Source of the DNA: Argentina anserina
Taxonomy: Eukaryota > Streptophyta > Magnoliopsida > Rosales > Rosaceae
Length of the DNA stretch: 64,000 nt
Direction: 5' to 3'
NCBI RefSeq assembly: GCF_933775445.1
Contig: NC_065873.1
Location: 27,218,001-27,282,000, forward strand
Shown here: one piece after another, positions 12,322 to 25,930 of the stretch
Layout of the letters: each line of letters opens with the position of its first letter
How positions within the stretch are numbered: position 1 is the first letter of the stretch
Program-made: the position numbers and the translations under genes
The notes under the pieces: generated by a model
Seen by the model: only the letters and a program-made list of their open reading frames with translations
Told to the model about the DNA's origin: nothing
Databases searched by the model: none

Positions 12322-13889
12322 GATGATGTAGTGGTAAAGATGGTATAGTTTCTGTTGAAGGTTGATGACTAGTGCTTGTATTTATATACTAGGTGACGCC
12401 GTGAAGATGCGGATTATCACCTTAATTTTTTTTTTCATAGATGAGTGTTTGCTATAGTGTGAAAGCTGGCTTGGAGAAGTTTTCTTGCAGTACGTCTCAT
12501 GCATGCTTGAAGATAGAGCACTTTACAGACTGATATATATGTATATGTAGTGATAGTTTCACCTTTTTGTTACACTTTCAATGCTGTTGATGTGCAAATT
12601 GCAAACCTTTAGATTGTTGCAAAGAAATTAATTTGCAAATTGCATGGTCACTTGTAATCGGCTCGTGTTGCAAATTGCTCGAGCGGATCGATCCGAACTT
12701 GTTTAATTAGAAATAAATATGAATAAATGAAAAGGACAAACGATAGACAAGGATTGAAAATATATGCAATTAACTTGTGATTCATTTGAAATTGAACTTT
12801 TATTTATTTCTTGGAGGGGTGTAGCTGAAGCTGTAGCCATGCATATGAGTAAATTATATCACGTTTGTACACACAATTCTTCAGAAATCCATCAGTTTTT
12901 AAGAACCCATAAGGAAGTTGATAATGATAGAAACTTCGAATTCTTCTGAACCTGTACATTAATTATCTCAGATCTCGATCCCTTCTGGTTACAAGTCCGT
13001 TGATGCATATATATCATAAGTTTATGGTCATCAGTATGAAAACCAAAAGAACCAAACTTGCTTATCATTTCAACCCTTAATGATCGTTATATAAACCCTA
13101 AAAAGGAACAAATGCATGCATAAAGCCATAAACCATGTAAGTTGATCATACATACTAAACTCAGTATGGTCCCCAAGTTTAGGTTCCGATTAATTAACAC
13201 AATGCAAGGAAAAAGATGACTACTTTGGAATTAGAATGGTCCCCAGTCTTGATATATACTACAGAAATGCTTACATAAATCTGGTTAATTTCAATTTTCA
13301 AGAGCTAACCCTAAACCAAAGACGTGGAGAATAACTCACCGGCCGATAGAACTTTTGAAGTAATAATGTTGAGAAGATCTCGACTTAGTAATGTATCGAG
13401 ACTTAATACAACCCACCACGATAGACTAAGACACCAATCCATTAAGGATAAATTTCGATCTCTCAGCAAAGTTGTGGTCTTCAAGTATTTGCTTGCTAAT
13501 TTTTACGACATTTTGATCATTTTTCTCGTTACTGAGAATTGAGACTCATGATTTGGGCTAACACATATATTGGGCTTTGTAAGTTGTCCACCTCAGGGTT
13601 CAGGTCCAAGAATAGTTTATCGCTCTCTCTTTTTTTTTCACAATTTTTCTTCCTCATAAATTAGTGAAAGAAAAGATTACTTGCTGCCAAATGGCAAATC
13701 TGGCCGGCATTAGCAGGAGTTTGCAATGTATAGACAAACAAGAATGCCTAATATAACTAGGTCTCAGGTAAACCCTGACCAGAGTTAATTATTTACAATT
13801 ACAACTTACGAGTGCACATCTGCAGGCTCTATAGTCCTGTAGTGGGCCGCTATATAGTTCTTACTGCCATATATAGTATCATGGAAAAT
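12322..13889. other. Spacer between the DUF1677 paralogs, left part
   Basis: Includes the probable promoter of copy 1; a TATA-like tract lies near 12375-12395 on the minus strand. The rest is AT-rich and shows no supported gene. Confidence 0.45.
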
Positions 13890-14630
13890 AATATAGCGCT
13901 ACAATATATATAGTGTCAAATTTCACACTATAATTTTATGTGGTATGTCATATTATTTTTCCATGTTAGCAATTAAAATAATTATAAAATTTTATTTTTA
14001 TATAAAAAGACAATCGGATTATTGTTAATCAAATTACTCTAGATTATTATTAAAAAAATATTTTCATGATTATTCTTCCTTTATATTTTCATCACAATAA
14101 TGCTTTCAAAATGTAATAAAAAATTGAATATTTATGAAAGTATGCTTGAAATAATATATGTCTGTGTGTGCGCAAAAAAATATTTTAAAATAAAACTATT
14201 TTATCATCAATAAATTTGTTAGAGATTTTTTCAGATTTTTGTAATTTAATTAATGATTCGATAGAGAATATATGATAATTGTAGTCATTAATATCATTCG
14301 TAAATATAAATAAATTGAAAAGTCATGTATTAAATTTGAAAAAGTTCTTGACATATAGGTCTTCAGAAAGATGAAAATTTTCTTTTATTACTATCGTAAC
14401 ATAAAATAAGTTATTAATTAAGATTAGAGTATATATGAAAAAAAATCTATTATGCGAAATGAATTTTTATAATAAATTAAAACTATTGGATTAATAAAAA
14501 TATGATGGTGTTTTATTTAAAATGATATTTTATGATTATTTTAATTACATGACTAGGTGACGTGTCATGCTATATAAAATTATATCGCTGAATTCGGTGT
14601 CATATTGTGGCTCTCTAGTATCATTCTGAA
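13890..14630. mobile_element. Probable degenerate AT-rich transposon between the DUF1677 genes
   Basis: The left end (about 13905-13965) and right end (about 14550-14620) are imperfect inverted repeats, both containing a TATAATTTTATRT segment followed by a TGACAC/TGTCAT-type word. The roughly 600-bp interior is very AT-rich and has no open frame. Boundaries are approximate and no clean target duplication was found. A non-autonomous element is the simplest reading. Confidence 0.4.
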
Positions 14631-14708
14631 CATATTGTACGTGTATATCACTATAAATCAGTACAGAAAAGATGATCGAGCAGCAGTACGTTTACTCCAG
14701 ACGTAGTT

Positions 14709-15407
14709 CTAGTAGCTCGGTTTAGTAGCGTCTTGATCACCAACTTCTCTGGCAGTGATAGCCGGAATGCAACTAGAGCTCCGCGCCAGACTACCATTGT
14801 TCTTCTGAACACCACTATTGTAGTTCATAGATTTGGACCTGCCAGTAGAACTACTCTTCCTCAAAATCTCTTTGATGGCTTCAGCTTGGTACAGAACAGG
14901 GTTCGCCCTCTCAAGCCTATTGAACTTGACGCAAGCACTCATGTGCTCATTCACAGCCTCTTCCTTCTTGCCTCCATTCTTGTCCATCTCTCCATTCACG
15001 GCTTCAGCGCACAGCCCGCAAATCAGCTTCCCCGAAAACTGGTTTCGGACGCGATTAATGTACTCAGCCGTGCACTCCTCGGACAGGCCGCAGCACTCGC
15101 ATTTGGCCTCTTCGACTTCCGATATGGGCGGCAGTGGCTTCTCGTCGTGATCGTGAATGACAATGGCGGCCAACTCTTTGCTCAGAACTTCTATCGACAT
15201 TTCGGATTTGGTTCTTTGTATAGTACTATTACTTCGAAGTATTGGTGGCTTGCTCTTGGAGTAGGAACCCATGTGGTTTTCTCTGTTAGGGGCCATTAGA
15301 CTAGGGTTCGAGATAATTGGAGTTTCAAAAACCAAGGACTTGGGGACTGATTTATATTGCTCTCCAAGACTCGAAATGCTTTGTGTATGTGGACCATGAT
15401 CAAACAT
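14709..15407 (-). CDS. DUF1677 family protein (copy 2, 232 aa)
   Basis: Single coding exon from ATG 15407 to a TAG at 14709-14711. An extended polar N-terminus leads to a Q-R-T-K-S-E-M-S-I-E-V segment shared with copy 1. The cysteine-rich core follows (KCECCGLSEECTAEYI then KLICGLCAEAV, about residues 103-140), then a conserved C-V-K-F-N-R-L helix and a Ser-rich tail with ARSSSCIPA. An internal ATG at about 15296 (MAPNREN) is an alternative start nearer the usual family length. A TTGTTTCAG acceptor-like site lies just upstream of 15407, so a 5' leader intron spanning the GA repeat is possible. Function unknown; duplicate of the gene at 11680-12321. Confidence 0.85.
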   Translation of the reverse strand: MFDHGPHTQSISSLGEQYKSVPKSLVFETPIISNPSLMAPNRENHMGSYSKSKPPILRSNSTIQRTKSEMSIEVLSKELAAIVIHDHDEKPLPPISEVEEAKCECCGLSEECTAEYINRVRNQFSGKLICGLCAEAVNGEMDKNGGKKEEAVNEHMSACVKFNRLERANPVLYQAEAIKEILRKSSSTGRSKSMNYNSGVQKNNGSLARSSSCIPAITAREVGDQDATKPSY

Positions 15408-15438
15408 GTAAGCTGAAACAATTAATGTGGGTGTGAGT

Positions 15439-15441
<3 letters not shown>

Positions 15442-15494
<53 letters not shown>
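15442..15494. repeat. (AG)n microsatellite in the DUF1677 copy 2 leader
   Basis: Pure AG run of about 53 bases, immediately upstream of the minus-strand start codon at 15407. On the transcribed strand it reads CT, a common composition for plant leaders. Confidence 0.95.
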
Positions 15495-15498
<4 letters not shown>

Positions 15499-17747
15499 AT
15501 TCCTGAATAAGCAAGATATTTCATGAATATTGCAAAGCTAACAGCTTTGTTCTCCTTTCTGGTTTCAGTTTCCCTCATACCCATGTCAGCCCCGCACACC
15601 ATAACTTAAGGTGGTTTTGCTCCAGGTTTTGCTCCATGTGGGTGTGAGTTCAAACTGTATGGTTTACTGTACTTAGTACCAAAAATGGTTATAAAGTTCG
15701 AAGTGGTTCCTTCGAAGTGCTGATCGATATATTTTCTTTTATATTTTCCCAGTTTTATATCAAACGCTAAAAGTTTGAAATGCTAATCAATCATTAAAGT
15801 ATAGGTTGTAGTTTATATCAAGGGCAAAGAAGCAATTAGAAAACCTAAGCTATCAAATCAAAAGTTAATTGTTTTTTGCATGGAGATAGTAAACCCTAGA
15901 ACAAGAAAGTAATAGTGACCTCCAGCTCCAAGTAACCACGAAAATCGAGCATATTCGATCGAACACATGTGGTTTTGTTTCCAGCAGACCAGCACTCTAC
16001 TGGGATCGGAATAGAGGATGTTACAAAATTAATTATAATGTCGATCGACGAGTATATGCATGCCTAGGTTGATCCCTAAAATGATGGAGAGTTATCTAAA
16101 CAACTCAACTATTTTCACGAGAAAGATCAAAACTAGAACCAAATGCATGTGAAAAAGCGATGAGCATAAAAAATTTAAAAGAAAGGTGATGATAAAAATA
16201 ACATTGAAGTCACAAGTATCTTGGATACAAAGAAAAGTACGTAATTATATGTCTATCGTATATAATGTGTCTGTATCATTGGCCAGAGGGAGAGAACAAC
16301 GGTTAAAGTTGAGACCCAATTAGAAAACCTAAATCAGCGATGACCTGATGGAATCTCTAAAACTTTATAAGAATAAGTGACATCCCAGCTGATGTCAAGT
16401 TTTTCGAAGTAGTGTGGTACTAGATCTTTGATGAGCGTGTGAGTGTTGTGACCCCATATGTTTGATTGTTACTCTGTGAATATGTTTTTCTGTATTTGAG
16501 ATTGGTTTTCTTATCTCATTCTGCATATCAGCCTACATGTTCATTGTACCATTTTTTTTCACCTAATTAAGTTTATAACAAGTTACAACGTCGTCTTTCC
16601 CTAACCAAGGGATAAACATTGCTAGTTCAAAATTAGTAGCGAACAAATGTATAGTATTTGCTTCATAATTAACAAAATATATCAGAAGATATGGGCATTT
16701 GAAGAATTAATGTTCAGTTCTTAAATCACCAAACTCCTTCTAAAATCACTGTAGCTACATGCCTACCTTATATAGCTACTGATTTGTATAATTGTATTGA
16801 AATGAAGAATAGAAAGAACAAAAGGAAGTATTTGCTAAACAAGAAAAAAACTAGAGGAAAGTTACCGGGCTTCACATGTGGGCTGGCCAATAAAAGGAAA
16901 ACCATTCTAAGAACCAACAAAGCTCGAAATGTTGAGGTGATGGGCACCTGCCTCTCATAAAATTCAACCAGATATAGTCGTTTGGAGGGACATCCATGGA
17001 TTTCAAATTGTTAAAAAGAAAACATTCAGCATCATTAGTCCTCAAACTTTGGCAAGACGAAATGATACTCAGACTTAGAAAATTATCATTATGATATTGA
17101 AACTCACTATTTATTTATAAGACCTTTTTTTGACACATTGTTGTATGTTTTATCACGTGTTTCGCACATGTCCCTTAATAAAAGAGATAAACATGACATT
17201 TGATAGAGAAGTACATTATCACACTCGTTGCATGCATTGCCGACTGATTTGTGCGCGAGATGACATCATTGAAGCAAACTTTCGTTAACTCAATAACGCT
17301 AAAAAAATGCAAAAATTGTAAGATCGATAACACCAAGTCTCTGGTTTCCCTTTTCAAGACTGACATTCAAGTTTTTCCAACCTTGAAGATTTTAATATTT
17401 GATTCCATTTGAGAATAAGGAACCAAAGCCTCCCCGAAATATGATATGCCTTGACTAATAACTTATCTTTGATTCGCTTAGCATTGCGTACCGAGTACTA
17501 CCTATTCCATATCAAGACTAGCTTGGAGCCCTTCTCCCATTTCCTTCTGTCTAGCATAGACATTGAACATGTTATTGAAAATTGCACGCAGCATAAAATC
17601 CTATCATCTTGTTCTCACCAGACGAAAAATCATTTTCCTAGTCTTTATTTTGTTTACGTGGAGTCGTGGACCTTCACAATGGCAAACAACCGTTATGTAT
17701 CGAGGAGCCATATAAGAGCCTTCTATGATCACATGAATATTAAATAA
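15495..17747. other. Intergenic spacer, nothing recognised
   Basis: AT-rich sequence with only short open frames lacking motifs. The last five bases before the retrotransposon (aataa, 17743-17747) are the left target-site duplication of the old copia element. Confidence 0.5.
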
Positions 17748-17929
17748 TGTTCCGGAAGAATTATTATTCTAACCTTATGTGTGTCTTAGTCTTATTAGAT
17801 TTCTTGTTAGAGATAAATTCGCATCTCTGTAATAGATTAAGACTCTGAATCCTGCAGGATTCAGGTGATGTAATGCCTATATATAGGTCTTCATATCATT
17901 CAATAATACGTAATTTTCATCATGTATCA
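17748..17929 (+). repeat. 5' LTR of the old copia element
   Basis: 182 bp, beginning TG and ending CA. Contains a CCTATATATAGG TATA region near 17876-17887. Aligns along its length with 23487-23666. Confidence 0.85.
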
Positions 17930-20900
17930 GGTTATCAACACTTTATTCTAAAGTGTCTGAGCGACGAGACCACTAGAAAAATCAATCATAGCCCTTAAAT
18001 GTTTTCTTCGGCCGCCTCCCTTCCTTGACATCATCGGAAATATATGTCAGCATCCCGAAAAATTGATTGTCGGCAAAAATAGAGAAACTTGTCTTTTTCT
18101 CAAGGCACCCATATATTTGATCTGCGCACCCCACTGGCACACTATCGTTAATCTCGCCGGTTGTCGTCGTCTCGTCTAGCATCAATGCAACCCAAATTTT
18201 TCGAGCAGCCTTATTTCGGCACCCTCCTCCGGTCGATGCCGACCCGGGTTCAGCGGTGCTCAACGCAACGACCCAGCAACGCTACTCGTCCTCGGTGCCG
18301 CCCTAGCCTCGAGCTTCTGCTCTTTTTCCAAGCCGTCAACCCTGACGTCGTCCCCGACTCGATTTTCCGAAGCCAACCCAAATTTTCATATCACGAGCTC
18401 TAGATTGCAGCCCCGTTGTTCTCGATCCTCGTCGAGCCTCCCCGACACCAAGCCTAGATCGTTGACAACTCATGGATTCTTTCACGAGCCCAGGTGGCGA
18501 CCCATCCTCAACGCATTGCGCTTCTAACGTTGATCATGCGTTCCCCGGAGCCGTTGATGTGTGACCCAAACCCGATTTGCCGAGCTCGATTTGTAGTTGC
18601 AACCTCAACCCAATTTCGGATAAGGAAGAAGACAGACTGCATAAATTGAGGGGTAAATTGATAATCTACCTCTTCAGGTAAAAATGAGTTTTACCGTGGT
18701 AAAAGTTACTTCTGGTAAAACGGTTACTTTTTAGTAGTAATTTTTCAATTACTGTTACTTTTTTGTGGTAGATTTGTCAATGGTCATACGTATTTAACCA
18801 TACCATTTTTTTTCATGTAACCTACCGCACGACGCATTGTATTGAAATTATACAAGCTTCGTAGTCACACAATATCGAAACAGAATTCATCAAGCAACTT
18901 CGAGCATGAAGATCGATTTGCAGAACAATTTAATTATATGCGGTCTATTTGGCAGACCAACAAGTATGTTTTTCTTAAAGTTGCTGCTTTTAAACATATA
19001 TATATATATAAACATATATATATATATATAAATTATCGGGCGCTATTAGCTTTCTTCATGTCTATTTTTCGGCCTTTTTTATAACGCCGATGAGACCAAT
19101 GATGGATGTGATTACCCTCTTCGTCGAAGTTTTTCGTGTGACGGTCCTGGTGAGTCACGTTATTATTTAAAGGGAATAAATCGAATTCATGTGGTTGTCT
19201 GAGTACACCGTTGTTTTGGGTGTGATCATGAGAATCGCCGGTATGCATCGATTATTTTGTGACCATATATATCACAACTCTTCTAATTCCGTTTACATAC
19301 TTAAATAGTTTCGATCATTCGAAACCTATACAACCCTAGTTTCTTATGGATGCGTCGTCATCGCGACTGTTAGTTGAATGTTTGAGTTTTCTTAAACTCA
19401 TGTCTATAAACGATAATCTCAAGGTCTACGTACTTATTTATTTGAGTTGAAATTTATTACTCTGAAGCAACACTATTTATTGACAAAAGATCCCAAAAAT
19501 AACGAATTATATGAGACACACTTAAAGTGATTCAATAAACGTCTATGACGTTGTATTATTAGAGTTGACCTTGGTACATGCTCCACATCCGAGAAATACA
19601 TGTCATTTTTGGCACCTGTATCTATTTATTGAGTGAATTTTGGAGATGGAAACGTAACATTCTTCCATTCTCAAGTAAGCACATTTTTTAGCCTCATGCT
19701 AAGGCTCTGCCCGATCCGATATGCAAGATTTTGTTGCGACGGACTTTTGATTAGTCAATCTATTTTGACTATGTTTTATGCTTACTATTTTTCAAGTATA
19801 ACGTTGGCATTGTCATGTTTCTTACTCGAGTTTAGCATAAGTCGTCTATTGGAATTGGAAGCTTGTTTGTGTTGTATTAAATATTGGCATATTCAATAAA
19901 ATTTCTCGTATTTCTTGTTTACAAGATGAACTCGTGAGAATTTTATTTCCTTTAAAACTAGCATGAATGGTTAACGTTTGCAACTCATGTGGTTTTTAAA
20001 TTGGCCGTTTTTGGGTTACATGGGACCCCCATAGCACTACATTGCAAATTTGGACCTTGAAATTTGGAAAACGGACCTCAGAACGTCAAAATTGACGTCT
20101 TTTTCCCGGTTACTGTTCCAACGTTTTCTGAAAGTTTTCCTACGTTGTACCGGCATTTTGGCCACCTTCCGGCCACTTGCAGGCGTTTCCGGCGCCACTA
20201 TCTAGTTCCTGCCAGCGTGCCCTGTCGGACACCAGCCCCGGCCTCCTTGTCGGCCAGCTCCGACTGCCACTAGTCGGTTCTCCGACAATCGGCGCCGCCG
20301 GTTCTAGCGAGTTTTCGGCGAGTTTTTCGTCATTTCCGGCATATTTCCCGCAGTTTTTATTGCCACGTTTTCCTAGTCCGAATTGCACCTGGTTTTGAGT
20401 TATTTTGACATGGTTTTCTGGTTAATTTTTCGGTTTTCTCCAAATCGTTTCATAGCTGAAACGATTTTATTATTATTGGTGACCACCCGCACCAATTGGA
20501 TGGTTTTCCACCCTAATTGTTTGGTATTCAACTGCTCAAATACCATATTTTTCCAACTCTTAAGTTGAATAATGTAGTTCTATTGCCATGTGATACATTC
20601 GATGGGATTGTCATTTGTTTCAATCCCCCCCCTCTTACAATATCATACGACGTATTGTCTAGAGAAGTTCACAGCGTCATTGACTCTCTTAATCTTCATT
20701 TTGAGAATGTCCCGCCGTGAAATCGAGTGTCTTGCTAATTGCGTAGCCACCCACACTGTCCTATGGCGTGGGTAGTTGTTTTATGTATCTCGTTTTGCAT
20801 GTTGACTGGGATCGTCGTTGAACATATTATTCCTCATGTTCATTGACTGCATGATCTAGCAGAGCTCGGACTTAGTTATGGGTACTAACTTGCCAATTTT

Positions 20901-23486
20901 TGCATGAGAATATGTAATGATGTTGCATGCAGCAACACTTATTCGTTTCACACCCGCAACTCATCAAACGGTTAGTGTGTACCAGATGGTCACTGTATAC
21001 GGTCCCAACGTTCTTTTCATTAAACGCCTATTTGGGTAAGTTGTTTATGTGCCTTTATTGTCGTAATCTCAATAGGTCTACTTGAAACGATTACGTATAT
21101 TGGTTGGTTGGTTATGATTTATGAATCACCAACACTTGTCCGCTATTTCCAATCTACAACTGTGGATCTCTATCCTGCAATTTTAGCAGACGGTCACTTT
21201 GATTAGAGATTCCGGTTTTAACGCCAGGATCTCTTCCCATCGTTAGGGGGAGATATGGAATGCTCACATTCCGGTTTTAACGCCAGGAATTGACGTGGTG
21301 TGGCACTATGTCTCATTAAGATCTCGCACTACTCAATGTGAGCAAAAGTGCAATGCATTATCGACCTTCATAAAGTCAAAGATTCGATTCTCAATGACTT
21401 TACCGATATTGCGAAAGTGACGAAATCGCACATAAATGCTGTGATGTGCCGGTAAGGTTGGAACTCTCACAATATGGGAGAATTTCATATGACCTTGTCC
21501 TAGCACCGTTGGCACCATCCCTAACAGTGAAAAAGAAGCCGGCGATGGCACCATCGTACGCTGTGGTGTTGTCGGCGCCCGTGGTATTGCACCACAAAAC
21601 AAGGGCAGCAAACGCAAAGATAGACTAGTAAGGGTCATAGCTTCGGTCTTGGCTCCTGCCTAGATGAGGGAGAGACCATTATTCTCTAGAATCAAAACCA
21701 TAAAGAAGCGAGATGCGTAGGCACAAGTATTTCGCTCATAATCAAGAGATATTCTCTAAACATGTGTATCAACTAAGTTTTTGTGAGACGCTACAGACTC
21801 CTTTTGTTAATGTTAAGTGAAGAATAGAAATCTCACGAATTAATTGTATATAGCGCACGCGTGTGTTTAATGGATTGATCTCCTATGATTGATGATGTAT
21901 TCGCTTATGCTCTTATTCCGTTGTGAAGCATCAACGATGAGCAACTTGACCGAAGTGGAAAGAATCAATACAGGCTGAACTATACTTGTTATGTTGGTCG
22001 TTGTTCGTAAGTGTAATGAGAAAGATAAAGTCATGCAATATTTGCAGCACTTATGGCACAAATATTGTCTTATTATTCTAATATTGAATACGATGAGTTA
22101 TATTATCTCGTTATGGACATAATTGTTTTCCCCTACTTGATCAGTAGTAGTGTCCATGAAAACTGATTTGAGCATATGATAGTGATAATTGCATATTTGT
22201 AAAGGGATCTTGACGCATATATGGGAGTGCCCGAGGGACTTTAAATACCTCCATACCACGGAGAGTTTATGTAATCAGATTGCAATGTTCGAGAGAACGT
22301 AGTACAATCGGTTGCAAGAACTCATACCCATTTGTGTTCATATGAAAGCTAATTCTTGATTCTCGATTCCGTCTAAGTAAAGATGATGAAGAGATTCAAT
22401 GAGCTATAGATCCATATAGGTAAGTGTTGTTAGGACACTATTGCTTTCATTATGATGTGATTAACTTCTTATGCATGATCATTAGACTTGCATTGCTCCT
22501 TTGACATGAGTTTAGTTCTACACTTAGTGAACCAATATAAATCCTATCCACACCAACGCAGCCAGCAGCTATAGCAACATCAACGTATGCCTTGGTGTAA
22601 CAGTCGACACTGGTAGCGTAAATGATACGTACGGTTCCGTCTCGGTTCAAAATCAGTCATTCATTGGTTCATTCCCCCATTTCTTTGCGAAAGACACATT
22701 GAATGTGACAAATCAGAATCTGTCTAGTTTCGTTGGTCAAATTCAACGAGACTTACAAGACAGCTCGCTCAATGAAATATAGTGAAATTGGTACCGTTTG
22801 AAAGGTTTATGTGTTTACTTTACATGGACATTAACCATTTGTTCATAAATATCATATTGAGTGTGTTATGGCCGTTTTAGCAACGTAGAACATTTATGTC
22901 TGGAAATTTGCAAGTCATTCAACTTCGACATAGCAATGTGAATTGCTCCGATCGAATTAGGTTGTGAACTTTATGTCACTGGAAAGCCACATGTGTCTAC
23001 TTTCCAGAACATTTTACGGTTTGCTGATACCTATTTTGACGAAGAAGTTATGGTCGTTTAAGTGAGTGAAGGTCATTCTACCCAAGAATCTGATTTTCAT
23101 TGAAAACTCTTGTTTTGAGTTGTTATGCAATCTTGTTTCCTAAGATCTAAGTTTGGCTAAGTATAGCATGTATGATCTAAGAATGTGTGGCTAGATTAAT
23201 TATTAATCATTAGCCCAAGACTACGTTTGAGAAGCATGTAATGAACGTTGTATACGTTGTTCTTTGTACTCCTTGATTATGACACTAATCACGGGGAGTT
23301 ATTTCGTAGACTTCAAGGGGAGTCTACACCATATGATGCTATCAAATGTAGGCGGTGCGTTGTGCTCTTTTTCCCTTTGATCAAACTTTTATTTTTACCC
23401 AAGAGGTTTTTATTTTGTTTCACAAGGTTTTTACCGAGGCAACGATGTGTGCACCATGCAACCTAGTTATGCGACATAAGGGGAAG

Positions 23487-23666
23487 TGGTCCAGAAAAAT
23501 TATTATTATACCATTGTGTGTTTTAGCCTTATTAGGTTTCCTGTTAGAGATAGATTCGCATCTCTGTAATAGATTAGGATTCCGAATCCTACGAGATTCA
23601 GGTGATGTAATGCCTATATATAGACATGCATATCATTTAATAATACACAATTTTCATCATGCATCA
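23487..23666 (+). repeat. 3' LTR of the old copia element
   Basis: 180 bp, beginning TG and ending CA, preceded by the AAGGGGAAG polypurine tract and followed by the aataa target duplication. Shares the CCTATATATAG segment with the left LTR. Confidence 0.85.
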
Positions 23667-25930
23667 AATAACCCTCTATTCCATTATTCGTATGTTTTAT
23701 ATATGAAATTATGATGGCATCAATCAACATATTTGGCTGAAAAATAGAGAGGACTAATTTACTAAACTGTAATCGATTTATAAGTGAAAATTTAATTTTA
23801 ACCGGTTAACTTTATCGAGAGGAAATAAAGAGTAAGATATTCTTATTAGAGTGTCCATTAATTAGGTTTAATTAATTGATCTCTTAAGTTTCTATGAGAG
23901 GTAATCTTCATCTCCACTACTATAATGGAAAGCCTTATTTTGGTTTGAAACCAATAATTTGGTATACCCGAAATACCTGTGTCAAACAGAAAATAGATGA
24001 AATAAATTAATATCTAGAAGGGTTAGTATCGTAAACCAAAAAATGAAAAAAAAATAGAAAAAGAAAAGAAAAGGGGGCTGAAAACATGGGAGAGAGTTGG
24101 GATATGGTTTCACGCTTTCATCTACAAGACGCGAGTGGATTGGGAAATTGAACGAGGTAACATTCCGGGTAGGTTTCTGCAAATTTTTCTTTGAGTTTTT
24201 TTTTCTTCCAATTGTTCTCTCACCCGAGGTTTTCGTCCTCCCTAATTGCAGGGTTCTTCACATTGTTAGATTAGAGTTTGATGTTTGCAATTAAATATGT
24301 GGAATTATATATAAGGGTTTCAAACCATGCATGTGAGTCTTCTCTATCCCATATCGTTGGTTTAATTTGAGTTTGGGTGAGTACATCCATTGGCTATTGA
24401 TTGATATTTGATCATTATTTTTCTCTTCTAAGATTGTTAATTAGGACCGGATGAATTTTTTCTCGAGACTTATTGATCTTTAATATTAATTTGCACTATA
24501 TACTTAATCACATTATCAAGACAACAAAAATACAAAGTAACACGCGCGCGTGAAGGCGAGCTAACTGATAACGAAGCTTTCATAATCAGAGATGATTAAT
24601 TATAGATCGCATGTCAGACAAGACAAGGACGATAATTCAGAGGGTGGAGTTTGAACTTCCATGCATGCTTGCGTGGCGGGCTTGTAGCTTATGATGAGGA
24701 CAGACACGACATTCGTTAACCGTCTTTTCCCTTCCAAGAAAACGACTCAGCTCGAGCCAGCCGCAGAAAGAAAACTATGCCAATTAGCTCTTCATGATGA
24801 TTTCCTCTTCTAACAGAGATTAATTTGTCCATTATTTTGTTTTTTTGGAGAATGATGGAACTATATTCCCGTAGAAGTTACCAAGTTGGTCGTATATGTA
24901 ACGTCGAGCAGGAGCAAAACACTCCGGTATACAACATAAAACTTATAAAAAAATGAAATCATTGACATGAGCTAAATCCAAAGCAAAAAAATATAAATAA
25001 TCAGACAATTTAAAACTAAAATAAAAAATAAAAAATAAAAACTATGAAATTATTGAATCTTTATTAGATCGATTAAAGACAAATTTGAATAAAAATCTTT
25101 AGGCCTATAAACCGCATGGTGTACCTTTCAAATTGAAGAAGCATATTGAGACTCTCAATATTGTACAAAGATCTTTGTACAATACCTCCACGAGTGAATC
25201 ATAGAGCCATAACTTACATACACAAAAAAACCTCAAACTCATATAAACAAACCGATAACTAGTTAACTACTATAGTACCATCATAACCACCAATCTTGTC
25301 TCCTCCATGGACTTTAAATGAATATATTTGTCTTTTTTTTATTAAATTTTATTGATCAATAACACTTAACCGTTATATAGTTATTAGTGATTAAAAAAAA
25401 CAAGTAATGGAAAAATGAATAGAAGGCGTTGTTCGAGCCAAGCTGTTTAGCCAGCTCCGAAATTGAATTTCGGTCTTGAGTTTCTTTTTCTTCGAGAAGA
25501 TATCGCCTTCAATTTCCCAACTGCCATACCAAATAAACCATATCACATACAGCCACAATCCCCTACTCCCTCCCCAAAATTGCCGAACAAACTCTTACCC
25601 ATTACAACTCCAATCCCCAATCAAACCCCACCACGTCACCAAATCGCCCCTTCCCGCTCTCTCCCACGCAACGCTGACCGTGCACGGTCGGGACCCACAC
25701 TCTAAACGGCCGAGATTGACCGCTGCAATAGCGGAGCGGCATTCAACCCCCACACGTATATGTAAAATCCCATCAAATGCGCTAGAATCATTTTCTTCCT
25801 CTTTTTTCTCTCTCTTATCTCCTCTCTCACTTTCCGCTGTCGTTTCGCTTTTGAGATTTTCCTCCCTTAACCACCATTCCGGCCGTTACGCCGCCGCCGG
25901 CTTTCTCTCTCCACCGTCGATTCTCATACC
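23667..25930. other. Spacer and upstream region of the lipase-like gene
   Basis: AT-rich sequence without recognised genes to about 25400. After that the composition turns CT-rich and the 5' leader of the lipase-like gene is likely, with a pyrimidine-rich stretch at about 25795-25870. Open frames at 25463-25958 overlap this leader without any motif and are not called. Confidence 0.5.

Larger units (their letters stand above)
17748..23666 (+). mobile_element. Decayed Ty1/copia LTR retrotransposon (about 5.9 kb)
   Basis: Two direct LTRs (17748-17929 and 23487-23666) bracket the element, and aataa target duplications (17743-17747 and 23667-23671) lie immediately outside. A primer-binding-like GGTTATCAACAC follows the left LTR, and a purine tract AAGGGGAAG precedes the right LTR, so the element reads on the plus strand. 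Scattered copia pol remnants survive: a THTVL protease-like segment near 20745, a copia-like GGGGGAGATATGGAATG block near 21247, and a frame from 21393 reading NDFTDIAKVTKSHI, typical of the region ahead of the reverse transcriptase. No intact frame remains. The LTRs differ at roughly 15% of positions by eye, so it is old. Confidence 0.85.

Noticed and set aside
14733..15299. Long plus-strand open frames opposite DUF1677 copy 2
   Set aside because: They are the antisense shadow of the minus-strand gene; the cysteine-core motif is only on the minus strand.
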